NCBI GenBank assembly: GCA_958298945.1
Contig: OY282608.1
Location: 80,276,806-80,340,805, forward strand
DNA: 64,000 nucleotides
Source of the DNA: Atherix ibis
Lineage: Eukaryota; Arthropoda; Insecta; Diptera; Athericidae
Direction: 5' to 3'
Shown here: positions 13,876 through 28,700 of the stretch, in pieces
Numbering within the stretch: position 1 is the stretch's first letter
Layout: the number at the start of each line of letters is the position of its first letter
The notes under the pieces: model-generated
The model's database searches: none
What the model was told of the DNA's origin: nothing
The model's input: only the letters and a program-made list of their open reading frames with translations
Translations under genes and position numbers: made by a program

Positions 13876-14073
13876 CCAACAAACCAACAAACCAACAAAC
13901 CAACAAACCAACAAGATAACAAGCCAACAAACCAACAAACCAACAAACCAACAAACCAAAAAACCAACAAACCAACAAACCGACAAACCAACAAACCAGC
14001 AAACAAACAGACCAAGAAACCAACAAACCAATAAACTAACAAACCAACAAACCAACATACCAACAAACCAACA
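13619..14073 (+). repeat. 296-bp tandem duplication
   Basis: The stretch beginning GATAACAAGCC at 13619 recurs at 13915, offset 296 bp (37 octamers). It includes CCGACAAACC, CCAGCAAACAAACAGACC, CCAAGAAACC and CCAATAAACTAAC. The match can be followed to 13777 and 14073. It sits at the junction of the two 1,560-bp copies and supplies the segment between them. Confidence 0.85.
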
Positions 14074-15435
14074 CACCAACAAACCAACAAACCAACAAAC
14101 AAACAAACCAACAAAATAACAAACTAACAAGCCAACAAATCAAAAAACCAACAAGCCAACAAACCAACAAACCAACAAACCAACAAACCAACAAACCAAC
14201 AAACAAACAAACCAACAAAACGACAAACCAACAAACCAACAAACCAACTAACCAACAAACCAACAAACAAACAAACCAACAAACAAACAAACCAACAAAA
14301 CAACAAACGAACAAACCAACAATCCAGCAAACCAACAAACCAACAAACCAACAACCCAACAAGCCAACAAGCCAACAAACGAACAAACCATCAAACCACC
14401 AACCCAACAAACAGATAAACCAACAAACGAACCAACCAACAAACCAACAAGCCAACAAATCACCAAACCAACAAACCAACAAACCAACGAACCAACAAAC
14501 CAACAAACCAACAAACCAACAAGCCAACAAGCCAACAAGCCAACAAGCCAACAAGCCAACAAACCAACAAACCAACAAGCCAACAAACCAACAAACCAAT
14601 ACGCCAACAAACGAACAAACGAACAAACCAACAAACCAACAAACCAACAAGCCAACAAACTAACAAACCAACAAACCAACAAGCCAACAAGCCAACAAAC
14701 CAATACGCCAACAAGCCAACAAACTAACAAACCAACAAACCAACAAGCCAACAAGCCAACAAACCAATACGCCAACAAGCCAACAAACCAACAAGCCAAC
14801 AAACCAACAAACCAACAAGCCAACAAACCAATATGCCAACAAGCCAACAAACCAACAAGCCAACAAACCAACAAACCAACAAACTAACAAACTAACAAAC
14901 CAACAAACCAACAAGCCAACATACGAACAAACCATCAAACCAACAAACCAACAAACAAATGAACCAACAAACGAACAAACCAACAAACCAACAAGCCAAC
15001 AAACCAACAAACCAACAAACCAACCAACCAACAAGCCAACAAGCCAGCAAACCGACAAGCCAACAAACCAACAAACGAACAAACCAATAAACCAACAAAC
15101 CAACAAACGAACAAACCAACAAATTAACAAACCAACAAACCAACAAACCAACAAACCAACAAACCAACAAACCAACAAGATAACAAGCCAACAAACCAAC
15201 AAACCAACAAACCAACAAACCAAAAAACCAACAAACCAACAAACCGACAAACCAACAAACCAGCAAACAAACAGACCAAGAAACCAACAAACCAATAAAC
15301 TAACAAACCAACAAACCAACATACCAACAAACCAACAAACCAACAAACCTGCAAACCAACAAACCAACAAACCAACAAGCCAACAAGCCAACAAGCCAAC
15401 AAACCAACAAACCAACAAACCAACAAACCAACAAA
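14058..15435 (+). repeat. 1,560-bp-offset duplication, copy 2
   Basis: This is the partner of 12498-13875, with the same barcode order. It ends abruptly at about 15435: copy 1 continues with perfect octamers, while this copy switches to CAAATAAACC followed by CCCACAAACC, the entry into the next B-type block. Isolated substitutions separate the copies, for example CAGCAAACC near 15046 where copy 1 has CAACAAACC. Confidence 0.85.
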
Positions 15436-18400
15436 CAAATAAACCAACAAACCCACAAACCAATAAACTAACAAACCAACAAACCAACATACCAACATAC
15501 CAACAAACCAACAAACCAACAAGCCAACAAGCCAACAAACCAACAAACCAACAAACCAACAGACCAACAAACCAACAAACCAACAAACCAACAAAGCAAC
15601 AAACCAACAAACCAACAAGCTAACAAACCAACAAACCAACAAACCAACAAGCTAACAAGTCAACAAGCCAACAAACCAACAAACCAACAAACGAACATAC
15701 CAACAAACCAACAAACCAACAAACCAACAAGCCAACACACCAAAAAACCAACAAACCAACAAACCAACAAATCAATAAACCAACAAACCAACAAACCAAC
15801 ATACCAACAAACCAACAAACCAACAAGCCAACAAACCAACAAACCAACAAGCCAACAAACCAAAAAACCACAAACCAACAAACCAAAAAACAAACAAACG
15901 AACTAACGAACAAACCAACAAACCAACAAACCAACAAACCAAAAAACCAACAAACGAACAAACCAACAAATCAACAAACTAACAAACCAACAAACCAACA
16001 AACCAACAAACCAACAAACCAACAAACCAACAAACCAAAAAACAAACAAACGAACTAACGAACAAACCAACAAACTAACAAACCAACAAACCAAAAAACC
16101 AACAAACGAACAAACCAACAAACCAACAAACTAACAAACCAAAAAACCAACAAACCAACAAGCCAACAAACGAAAAAAACCAACAAACCAACAAGCCAAC
16201 AAACCAACAAACAAATAAACCAACAAGCACACAAACCAATAAACTTACAAACCAACAAATCAACATACCAACAAACCAACAAACCAACAAGCCAACAAAC
16301 CAAAAAACAAACAAACGAACTAACGAACAAACCAACAAACCAACAAACCAACAAACCAAAAAACCAACAATCGAACAAACCAACAAACCAACAAACTAAG
16401 AAACCAACAAACCAACAAGCTAATAAACCAACAAACCAACAAACCAACAAACCAACAAGCCAATAAACCAACAAACCAACAAACCAACAAACCAACAAAC
16501 CAACAAACCAACAAAGCAACAAACCAACAAACCAACAAGCTAACAAACCAACAAACCAACAAACCAATAAACAAACAAGCCAACAAGCCAACAAACCAAC
16601 AAACCAACAAACCAACAAACCAAAAAACAAACAAACGAACTAACGAACAAACCAACAAACCAACAAACCAACAAACCAAAAAACCAACAAACGAACAAAC
16701 CAACAAACCAACAAACTAACAAACCAACAAACCAACAAACCAACAAACCAACAAACCAACAAACCAACAAACCAACAAACCAAAAAACAAACAAACGAAC
16801 TAACGAACAAACCAACAAACCAACAAACCAACAAACCAAAAAATCAACAAACGAACAAACCAACAAACCAACAAACTAACAAACCAAAAAACCAACAAAC
16901 CAACAAGCCAACAAACGAAAAAAACCAACAAACCAACAAGCCAACAAACCAACAGACAAATAAACCAACAAGCACACAAACCAATAAACTTACAAACCAA
17001 CAAATCAACATACCAACAAACCAACAAACCAACAAGCCAACAAACCAAAAAACAAACAAACGAACTAACGAACAAACCAACAAACCAACAAACCAACAAA
17101 CCAAAAAACCAACAATCGAACAAACCAACAAACCAACAAACTAAGAAACCAACAAACCAACAAGCTAACAAACCAACAAACCAACAAACCAACAAACCAA
17201 CAAGCCAACAAACCAACAAACCAACAAACCAACAAACCAACAAACCAACAAACCAACAAAGCAACAAACCAACAAACCAACAAACCAACAAACCAACAAA
17301 CCAACAAACCAATAAACAAACAAGCCAACAAGCCAACAAACCAACAAACCAACAAACGAACAAACCAACAAACCAACCAACCAACAAGCCAAAAAACCAA
17401 AAAATTTACAAACCAACAAACCAAAAAACCAACAAACCAATAAACCACCAAACCAACAAACCAACAAACCAACAAACCAACAAACAAACAAACCAACAAA
17501 ACAACAAACCAACAGTGCAGCAAACCAACAAACCAACAAACCAACAAACCAACAAACCAACAAGCCAACATACGAACAAACCATCAAACCAACAAACCAA
17601 CAAACAAATAAACCAACAAACGAACAAACCAACAAACCAACAAGCCAACAAACCAACAAACCAACAAACCAACAAACCAACAAACCAACAAACCAACAAA
17701 CCAACAAGCCAACAAGCCAACAAGCCAACAAGCCAACAAACCAACAAACCAACAAACCAACAAGCCAACAAACCAATACACCAACAAACAAACAAACCAA
17801 CAAACCAACAAACCAACAAGCCAACAAACTAACAAGCCAACAAACCAACCAACCAACAAACCAACAAACCGACAAAGTAACAAACCAACAAACCAACAAA
17901 CCAACAAGCCAACAAACCAACAAACCAACTAACCAACAAACCAACAAACCAACAAACCAACAAACCAACAAACAAACAAACAAACCAACAAAACAACAAA
18001 CCAACAAACCAACAAACCAGCAAACCAACAAACCAACAAACCCACAAACCAACAAACCAACAAGCCAACAATCCAACAAACAAACAAGCCAACAAACCAA
18101 CAAACCAACAAACCAACAAACCAACAAACCAACAAACCAACAAACCAACAAGCCAACAAGCCAACAAGCCAACAAACCAACAAACCAACAAACCAACAAG
18201 CCAACAATCCAACAAACCAATACGCCTACAAACGAACAAACGAACGAACCAACAAACCAACAAGCCAACAAACCAACAAACCAACAAACCAACAAGCCAA
18301 CAAGCCAACAAACCAACAAGCCAACAAACCAACAAACCAACAAACCAACAAACCAACAAACCAACAAACCAACAAACCAACAAGCCAACAAGCCAACAAG

Positions 18401-19880
18401 CCAACAAACCAACACACCAACAAACCAATAAACCAACAAACAAACAAACCAGCAAAATAACAAACTAACAAGCCAACAAGCCAACAAACCAACAAGCCAA
18501 CAAACCCACAAACCAACAAACCAACAAACCAACAAACCAACAAACCAACAAACAAACAAACCAACAAAACGACAAACCAACAAACCAACAAACCAACTAA
18601 CCAACAAACCAACAAACAAACAAACCAACAAAACAACAAACGAAGAAACCAACAATCCAACAAACCAACAAACCAACAAACCAACAAGCCAACAATCCAA
18701 CAAGCCAACAAACGAACAAACCATCAAACCAACAAACCAACAAACAGATAAACCAACAAACGAACAAATAAACAAACCAACAAGCCAACAAATCAACAAA
18801 CCAACAAACCAACGAACCAACAAACCAACAAACCAACAAGCCAACAAGCCAACAAGGCAACAAGCCAACAAGCCAACAAGCCAACAAACCAACAAACCAA
18901 CAAGCCAACAAGCCAACAAACCAATACGCCAACAAACGAACAAACGAACAAACCAACAAACCAACAAACCAACAAGCCAACAAACTAACAAACCAACAAA
19001 CCAACAAGCCAACAAGCCAACAAACTAATACGCCAACAAGCCAACAAACCAACAAACCGACAAAGCAACAAACCAACAAACCAACAAGCTAACAAACCAA
19101 CAACCCAACAAACCAACAAACCAACAAACCAACATACCAACAAGCCAACAAGCCAACAAGCCAACGAGCCAACAAGCCAACAAACCAACAAGCCAACAAA
19201 CCAACAAACCAACAAGCCAACAAACCAATACGCCAACAAGCCAACAAACCAACAAACCAACAAACCGACAAAGTAACAAACCAACAAACCAACAAGCCAA
19301 CAAACCAACAAACCAACAAACTAACAAACCAACAAACCAACAAACCAACAAACCAACAAACCAACAAACCAACAAGCTAACAAACCAACAAACCAATAAA
19401 CAAACAAGCCAACAAAACAACAAACCAACTAACCAACAAACGAACAAACCAACAAACCAACCAACCAACAAGCCAAAAAACCAAAAAATTAACAAACCAA
19501 CAAACTAACAAACCAACAAACCAACAAACCAACAAACCACCAAACCAACAAACCAACAAACCAACAAACCAACAAACAAATAAACCAACAAAACAACAAA
19601 CCAACAATGCAGCAAACCAACAAACCAACAAACCAACAAACCAACAAACCAACAAGCCAACAAGCCAACAAACCAACAAGCCAACATACGAACAAACCAT
19701 CAAACCAACAAACCAACAAACAAATAAACCAACAAACGAACAAACCAACAAACCAAAAAACAAACAAACGAACTAACGAACAAACCAACAAACCAACAAA
19801 CCAACAAACCAAAAAACCAACAAACGAACAAACCAACAAACTAACAAACCAAAAAACCAACAAACCAACAAACCAACAAA
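15436..19880 (+). repeat. Composite B+C higher-order unit, copy 1
   Basis: A B-type half (15436-17390, with AACTAACG markers near 15899, 16050, 16317, 16636, 16797 and 17065) is followed by a C-type half (17390-19740). The whole unit repeats directly at 19881. Matching marks are CCCACAAACC at 15452 and 19897, CGAAAAAAA at 16171 and 20616 (both offset 4,445), GTGCAGC at 17515 and 22208 (4,693), and AGATAAACC at 18746 and 23431 (4,685). Confidence 0.82.
16000..17390 (+). repeat. 745-bp sub-unit pair inside the B half
   Basis: The 9-bp unit CGAAAAAAA with its flanks recurs at 16171 and 16916, 745 bp apart. The AAGCACACAAACC, CCAATAAACTTAC and AAATCAACATACC series follows each one. The offset is one more than a multiple of eight, as expected if one sub-unit carries the single 9-bp element. 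The corresponding pair in the next composite unit is at 20616 and 21265. Confidence 0.75.
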
Positions 19881-22800
19881 CAAATAAACCAACAAACCCA
19901 CAAACCAATAAACTAACAAACCAACAAACCAACATACCAACATACCAACAAACCAACAAACCAACAAGCCAACAAGCCAACAAACCAACAAACCAACAAA
20001 CCAACAGACCAACAAACCAACAAACCAACAAACCAACAAAGCAACAAACCAACAAACCAACAAGCTAACATACCAACAAACCAACAAACCAACAAGCTAA
20101 CAAGTCAACAAGCCAACAAACCAACAAACCAACAAACGAACATACCAACAAACCAACAAACCAACAAACCAACAAGCCAACAAACCAAAAAACCAACAAA
20201 CCAACAAACCAACAAATCAATAAACCAACAAACCAACAAACCAACATACCAACAAACCAACAAACCAACAAGCCAACAAACCAACAAACCAACAAGCCAA
20301 CAAACCAAAAAACCACAAACCAACAAACCAAAAAACAAACAAACGAACTAACGAACAAACCAACAAACCAACAAACCAACAAACCAAAAAACCAACAAAC
20401 GAACAAACCAACAAACCAACAAACTAACAAACCAACAAACCAACAAACCAACAAACCAACAAACCAACAAACCAACAAACCAAAAAACAAACAAACGAAC
20501 TAACGAACAAACCAACAAACCAACAAACCAACAAACCAAAAAACCAACAAACGAACAAACCAACAAACCAACAAACTAACAAACCAAAAAACCAACAAAC
20601 CAACAAGCCAACAAACGAAAAAAACCAACAAACCAACAAGCCAACAAACCAACAAGCACACAAACCAATAAACTTACAAACCAACAAATCAACATACCAA
20701 CAAACCAACAAACCAACAAGCCAACAAACCAAAAAACAAACAAACGAACTAACGAACAAACCAACAAACCAACAAACCAACAAACCAACAAGCTAACAAA
20801 CCAACAAACCAACAAACCAACAAACCAACAAGCCAACAAACCAACAAACCAACAAACCAACAAACCAACAAACCAACAAAGCAACAAACCAACAAACCAA
20901 CAAGCTAACAAACCAACAAACCAACAAACCAATAAACAAACAAGCCAACAAGCCAACAAACCAACAAACCAACAAACCAACAAACCAAAAAACAAACAAA
21001 CGAACTAACGAACAAACCAACAAACCAACAAACCAACAAACCAACAAACCAACAAAAGAACAAACCAACAAACCAGCAAACTAACAAACCAACAAACCAA
21101 CAAACCAACAAACCAACAAACCAACAAACCAAAAAACAAACAAACGAACTAACGAACAAACCAACAAACCAACAAACCAACAAACCAAAAAACCAACAAA
21201 CGAACAAACCAACAAACCAACAAACTAACAAACCAAAAAACCAACAAACCAACAAGCCAACAAACGAAAAAAACCAACAAACCAACAAGCCAACAAACCA
21301 ACAAACAAATAAACCAACAAGCACACAAACCAATAAACTTACAAACCAACAAATCAACATACCAACAAACCAACAAACCAACAAACCAACAAACCAACAA
21401 ACCAACAAACCAACAAACCAACAAACCAACAAACCAACAAAGCAACAAACCAACAAACCAACAAGCTAACAAACCAACAAACCAACAAACCAATAAACAA
21501 ACAAGCCAACAAGCCAATAAACCAACAAACCAACAAACCAACAAACCAAAAAACAAACAAACGAACTAACGAACAAACCAACAAACCAACAAACCAACAA
21601 ACCAAAAAACCAACAAACGAACAAACCAACAAACCAACAAACTAACAAACCAACAAACCAACAAACCAACAAACAAATAAACCAACAAGCACACAAACCA
21701 ATAAACTTACAAACCAACAAATCAACATACCAACAAACCAACAAACCAACAAGCCAACAAACCAAAAAACAAACAAACGAACTAACGAACAAACCAACAA
21801 ACCAACAAACCAACAAACCAAAAAACCAACAATCGAACAAACCAACAAACCAACAAACTAACAAACCAACAAACCAACAAACCAACAAACCAACAAGCCA
21901 ACAAACCAACAAACCAACCAACCAACAAACCAACAAACCAACAAACCAACAAAGCAACAAACCAACAAACCAACAAACCAACAAACCAACAAACCAACAA
22001 ACCAATAAACAAACAAGCCAACAAGCCAACAAACCAACAAACCAACAAACGAACAAACCAACAAACCAACCAACCAACAAGCCAAAAAACCAAAAAATTA
22101 ACAAACCAACAAACCAAAAAACCAACAAACCAATTAACCACCAAACCAACAAACCAACAAACCAACAAACCAACAAACAAACAAACCAACAAAACAACAA
22201 ACCAACAGTGCAGCAAACCAACAAACCAACAAACCAACAAACCAACAAACCAACAAGCCAACATACGAACAAACCATCAATACAACAAACCAACAAACAA
22301 ATAAACCAACAAACGAACAAACCAACAAACCAACAAGCCAACAAACCAACAAACCAACAAACCAACAAACCAACAAACCAACAAACCAACAAACCAACAA
22401 GCCAACAAGCCAACAAGCCAACAAGCCAACAAACCAACAAACCAACAAACCAACAAGCCAACAAACCAATACACCAACAAACAAACAAACCAACAAACCA
22501 ACAAACCAACAAGCCAACAAACCAACAAGCCAACAAACCAACAAACCAACAAACCAACAAACCGACAAAGTAACAAACCAACAAACCAACAAACCAACAA
22601 GCCAACAAACCAACAAACCAACAAACCAACAAACCAACAAACCAACAAACCAACAAACCAACAAACAAACAAACAAACCAACAAAACAACAAACCAACAA
22701 ACCAACAAACCAGCAAACCAACAAACCAACAAATCCACAAACCAACAAACCAACAAGCCAACAATCCAACAAACAAACAAGCCAATAAACCAACAAACCA

Positions 22801-24485
22801 ACAAACCAACAAACCAACAAACCAACAAACCAACAAGCCAACAAGCCAACAAGCCAACAAACCAACAAACCAACAAACCAACAAGCCAACAAGCCAACAA
22901 ACCAATACGCCTACAAACGAACAAACGAACGAACCAACAAACCAACAAGCCAACAAACCAACAAACCAACAAACCAACAAGCCAACAAGCCAACAAACCA
23001 ACAAGCCAACAAACCAACAAACCAACAAACCAACAAACCAACAAACCAACAAACCAACAAACCAACAGGCCAACAAGCCAACAAGCCAACAAGCCAACAA
23101 ACCAACACACCAACAAACCAATAAACCAACAAACAAACAAACCAGCAAAATAACAAACTAACAAGCCAACAAGCCAACAAACCAACAAGCCAACAAACCC
23201 ACAAACCAACAAACCAACAAACCAACAAACCAACAAACAAACAAACCAACAAAACGACAAACCAACAAACCAACAAACCAACTAACCAACAAACCAACAA
23301 ACAAACAAACCAACAAAACAACAAACGAAGAAACCAACAATCCAACAAACCAACAAACCAACAAACCAACAAGCCAACAATCCAACAAGCCAACAAACGA
23401 ACAAACCATCAAACCAACAAACCAACAAACAGATAAACCAACAAACGAACAAATAAACAAACCAACAAGCCAACAAATCAACAAACCAACAAACCAACAA
23501 ACCAACGAACCAACAAACCAACAAACCAACAAGCCAACAAGCCAACAAGGCAACAAGCCAACAAGCCAACAAGCCGACAAACCAACAAACCAACAAGCCA
23601 ACAAGCCAACAAACCAATACGCCAACAAACGAACAAACGAACAAACCAACAAACCAACAAACCAACAAGCCAACAAACTAACAAACCAACAAACCAACAA
23701 GCCAACAAGCCAACAAACTAATACGCTAACAAGCCAACAAACCAACAAACTGACAAAGCAACAAACCAACAAACCAACAAGCTAACAAACCAACAAACCA
23801 ACAAACCAACAAACCAACAAACCAACAAACCAACATACCAACAAGCCAACAAGCCAACAAGCCAACGAGCCAACAAGCCAACAAACCAACAAGCCAACAA
23901 ACCAACAAACCAACAAGCCAACAAACCAATACGCCAATAAGCCAACAAACCAACAAACCAACAAACATACAAACCGACAAAGTAACAAACCAACAAACCA
24001 ACAAGCCAACAAACCAACAAACCAACAAACTAACAAACCAACAAACCAACAAACCAACAAAGCAACAAACCAACAAACCAACAAGCTAACAAACCAACAA
24101 ACCAACAAACCAATAAACAAACAAGCCAACAAAACAACAAACCAACTAACCAACAAACGAACAAACCAACAAACCAACCAACCAACAAGCCAAAAAACCA
24201 AAAAATTAACAAACCAACAAACCAACAAACCAACAAACCAACAAACCACCAAACCAACAAACCAACAAACCAACAAACCAACAAACAAATAAACCAACAA
24301 AACAACAAACCAACAATGCAGCAAACCAACAAACCAACAAACCAACAAACCAACAAACCAACAAGCCAACAAGCCAACAAACCAACAAGCCAACATACGA
24401 ACAAACCACCAAACCAACAAACCAACAAACAAATAAACCAACAAACGAACAAACCAACAAACCAACAAGCCAACAAACCAACAAA
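19881..24485 (+). repeat. Composite B+C higher-order unit, copy 2
   Basis: This is the tandem partner of 15436-19880. Its B-type half is 19881-22080 and its C-type half 22080-24485. The offset grows from 4,445 bp in the B half to about 4,685-4,709 bp in the C half, so copy 2 has gained some 240 bp inside the B part. CGAAAAAAA lies at 20616 and 21265, 649 bp apart here against 745 bp in copy 1, so the internal sub-units differ in length. Confidence 0.8.
23190..24485 (+). repeat. 1,296-bp tandem duplication, copy 1
   Basis: From CCCACAAACC at 23198 onward this matches the adjacent block 1,296 bp away (162 octamers). Other pairs are AGATAAACC at 23431 and 24727, and the CTAATACGCTAAC region near 23718 and 25014. 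One visible difference is TGACAAAGC at 23751 against CGACAAAGC in copy 2. The offset becomes 1,304 bp near the right end, a gain of one octamer in copy 2. Confidence 0.85.
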
Positions 24486-25785
24486 CCACCAAACCCACAA
24501 ACCAACAAACCAACAAACCAACAAACCAACAAACAAACAAACCAACAAAACGACAAACCAACAAACCAACAAACCAACTAACCAACAAACCAACAAACAA
24601 ACAAACCAACAAAACAACAAACGAAGAAACCAACAATCCAACAAACCAACAAACCAACAAACCAACAAGCCAACAATCCAACAAGCCAACAAACGAACAA
24701 ACCATCAAACCAACAAACCAACAAACAGATAAACCAACAAACGAACAAATAAACAAACCAACAAGCCAACAAATCAACAAACCAACAAACCAACAAACCA
24801 ACGAACCAACAAACCAACAAACCAACAAGCCAACAAGCCAACAAGGCAACAAGCCAACAAGCCAACAAGCCGACAAACCAACAAACCAACAAGCCAACAA
24901 GCCAACAAACCAATACGCCAACAAACGAACAAACGAACAAACCAACAAACCAACAAACCAACAAGCCAACAAACTAACAAACCAACAAACCAACAAGCCA
25001 ACAAGCCAACAAACTAATACGCTAACAAGCCAACAAACCAACAAACCGACAAAGCAACAAACCAACAAACCAACAAGCTAACAAACCAACAAACCAACAA
25101 ACCAACAAACCAACAAACCAACAAACCAACATACCAACAAGCCAACAAGCCAACAAGCCAACGAGCCAACAAGCCAACAAACCAACAAGCCAACAAACCA
25201 ACAAACCAACAAGCCAACAAACCAATACGCCAATAAGCCAACAAACCAACAAACCAACAAACATACAAACCGACAAAGTAACAAACCAACAAACCAACAA
25301 GCCAACAAACCAACAAACCAACAAACTAACAAACCAACAAACCAACAAACCAACAAAGCAACAAACCAACAAACCAACAAGCTAACAAACCAACAAACCA
25401 ACAAACCAATAAACAAACAAGCCAACAAAACAACAAACCAACTAACCAACAAACGAACAAACCAACAAACCAACCAACCAACAAGCCAAAAAACCAAAAA
25501 ATTAACAAACCAACAAACCAACAAACCAACAAACCAACAAACCACCAAACCAACAAACCAACAAACCAACAAACCAACAAACCAACAAACAAATAAACCA
25601 ACAAAACAACAAACCAACAATGCAGCAAACCAACAAACCAACAAACCAACAAACCAACAAACCAACAAGCCAACAAGCCAACAAACCAACAAGCCAACAT
25701 ACGAACAAACCACCAAACCAACAAACCAACAAACAAATAAACCAACAAACGAACAAACCAACAAACCAACAAGCCAACAAACCAA
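24486..25785 (+). repeat. 1,296-bp tandem duplication, copy 2
   Basis: This is the direct tandem partner of 23190-24485. The AATGCAGC word lies at 24315 in copy 1 and 25619 in copy 2 (offset 1,304). The copy ends at a CCACCAAACC word where copy 1 runs on into CCCACAAACC. A run of six consecutive CCAACAAG units follows just beyond it, at 25822-25869. Confidence 0.83.
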
Positions 25786-28080
25786 CAAACCACCAAACCA
25801 ACAAACCAACAAACCAACAAACCAACAAGCCAACAAGCCAACAAGCCAACAAGCCAACAAGCCAACAAGCCAACAAACCAACAAACCAACAAACCAACAA
25901 ACCAACAAACCAACAAGCCAACAAACCATTACACCAACAAACAAACAAACCAACAAACCAACAAACCAACAAGCCAACAAACCAACAAACCAACAAACCA
26001 ACAAGCCAACAAGCCAACAAACCAATACGCCAACAAGCCAACAAACCAACAAACCAACAAACCAACAAACCGACAAAGTAACAAACCAACAAACCAACAA
26101 ACCAACAAGCCAACAAACCAACAAACCAACAAACCAACAAACCAACAAACCAACAAACCAACAAACCAACAAACAAACAAACAAACCAACAAAACAACAA
26201 ACCAACAAACCAACAAACCAACAAACCAGCAAACCAACAAACCAACAAACCCACAAACCAACAAACCAACAAGCCAACAAGCCAACAAACCAACAAGCCA
26301 ACAAACCAACAAACCAACAAACCAACAAACCAATAAACCAACAAACCAACAAGCCAACAAGCCAACAAACCAACAAACCAACAAACCAACAAGCCAAAAA
26401 GCCAACAAACCAATACGCCTACAAACGAACAAACGAACAAACCAACAAACCAACAAGCCAACAAACCAACAAACCAACAAACCAACAAGCCAACAAGCCA
26501 ACAAACCAACAAGCCAACAAACCAACAAACCAACAAACCAACAAACCAACAAACCAACAAACCAACAAACCAACAAGCGAACAAGCCAACAAGCCAACAA
26601 GCCAACAAACCAACACACCAACAAACCAATAAACCAACAAACAAACAAACCAGCAAAATAACAAACTAACAAGCCAACAAGCCAACAAACCAACAAGCCA
26701 ACAAACCAACAAACCAACAAACCAACAAACCAACAAACCAACAAACAAACAAACCAACAAAACGACAAACCAACAAACCAACAAACCAACTAACCAACAA
26801 ACCAACAAACAAACAAACCAACAAAACAACAAACGAAGAAACCAACAATCCAACAAACCAACAAACCAACAAACCAACAAGCCAACAATCCAACAAGCCA
26901 ACAAACGAACAAACCATCAAACCAACAAACCAACAAACAGATAAACCAACAAACGAACAAACCAACAAACCAACAAGCCAACAAATCAACAAACCAACAA
27001 ACCAACAAACCAACGAACCAACAAACCAACAAACCAACAAGCCAACAAGCCAACAAGCCAACAAGCCAACAAGCCAACAAGCCAACAAACCAACAAACCA
27101 ACAAGCCAACAAGCCAACAAACCAATACGCCAACAAACGAACAAACGAACAAACCAACAAACCAACAAACCAACAAGCCAACAAACTAACAAACCAACAA
27201 ACCAAGAAGCCAACAAGCCAACAAGCCAACAAACTAATACGCCAACAAGCCAACAAACCAACAAACCGACAAAGCAACAAACCAACAAACCAACAAGCTA
27301 ACAAACCAACAAACCAACAAACCAACAAACCAACAAACCAACATACCAACAAGCCAACAAGCCAACAAGCCAACAAGCCAACAAGCCAACAAACCAACAA
27401 GCCAACAAACCAACAAACCAACAAGCCAACAAACCAATACGCCAACAAGCCAACAAACCAGCAAACCAACAAACCAACAAACCGATAAAGTAACAAACCA
27501 ACAAACCAACAAGCCAACAAACCAACAAACCAACAAACTAACAAACCAACAAACCAACAAGCCAACATAAGAACAAACCATCAAACCAACAAACCAACAA
27601 ACAAATGAACCAACAAACGAACAAACCAACAAACCAACAAGCCAACAAACCAACAAACCAACAAACCAACCAACCAAAAAGCCAACAAGCCAACAAACCG
27701 ACAAGCCAACAAACGAACAAACGAACAAACCAATAAACCAACAAACCAACAAACGAACAAACCAACAAACCAACAAACCAACAAACCAACAAATTAACAA
27801 ACCAACAAACAAACAAACCAACAAACCAACAAACCAACAAACCAACAAACCAACAAACCAACAAGATAACAAGCCAACAAACCAACAAACCAACAAACCA
27901 ACAAACCAAAAAACCAACAAACCAACAAGCCAACAAACCAACAAACCAACAAGCCAACAAACCAACAAACCAACAAACCCACAAAGCAATAAACTAACAA
28001 ACCAACAAACCAACATACCAACAAACCAACAAACCAAAAAACCAACAAACCAACAAACCAACAAGCCAACAAGACAACAA
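25786..28080 (+). repeat. Zone C array with a third copy of the 23-kb block
   Basis: The segment from about 26420 to 27180 matches about 22911 to 23670 at an offset of 3,508 bp. AGATAAACC at 23431 and 26939 and the AACGAAGAAACC region agree. It is therefore a further copy of the same C-type block, truncated on both sides. Towards the right it picks up GATAACAAGCC and CCCACAAAGCAATAAACTAAC words near 27865-27990, which belong to the B-like set. Confidence 0.75.
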
Positions 28081-28700
28081 ACCAAAAAACAAACAAACGA
28101 ACTAACGAACAAACCAACAAACCAACAAACCAACAAACGAACAAACCAACAAGCCAACAAACGAACAAACCAACAAACCAACAAACAAATAAACCAACAA
28201 ACCAACAAACCAACAAACCAACAAGCCAACAAGCCAACAAGCCAGCAAGCCAACAAGCCAACAAACCAACAAACCAACAAACCAACAAGCCAACAAGCCA
28301 ACAAACCAATACGCCAACAAACGAACAAACCAACAAACCAACAAACCAACAAGCCAACAAACCAACAAACCAACAAACCAACAAGCCAACAAGCCAACAA
28401 ACAAATACGCCAACAAGCCAACAAACCAACAAACCAACAAACCAACAAACCGACAAAGTAACAAACCAACAAACCAACAAACTAACAAGCCAACAAACCA
28501 ACAAACCAACAAACCAACAAACCAGCAAACCAACAAACCAAGAAACCAACAAACAAACAAACCAACAAGCCAACAAACCAATAAACCAACAAGCCAACAA
28601 ACCATAAACCAAACAAACGAACTAACGAACAAACCAACAAACCAACAAACCAACAAACCAAAAAACCAACAAACGAACAAACCAACAAACCAACAAACTA
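28081..28700 (+). repeat. B-type island within C-type array
   Basis: AACTAACG lies at 28100 and 28620, each after AAACAAACG. Between them are CCAATACG and CGACAAAGTAAC words of the C set. The second site is preceded by an unusual ACCATAAACCAAAC sequence that breaks the octamer register. The island suggests recombination between the two array types. Confidence 0.65.
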
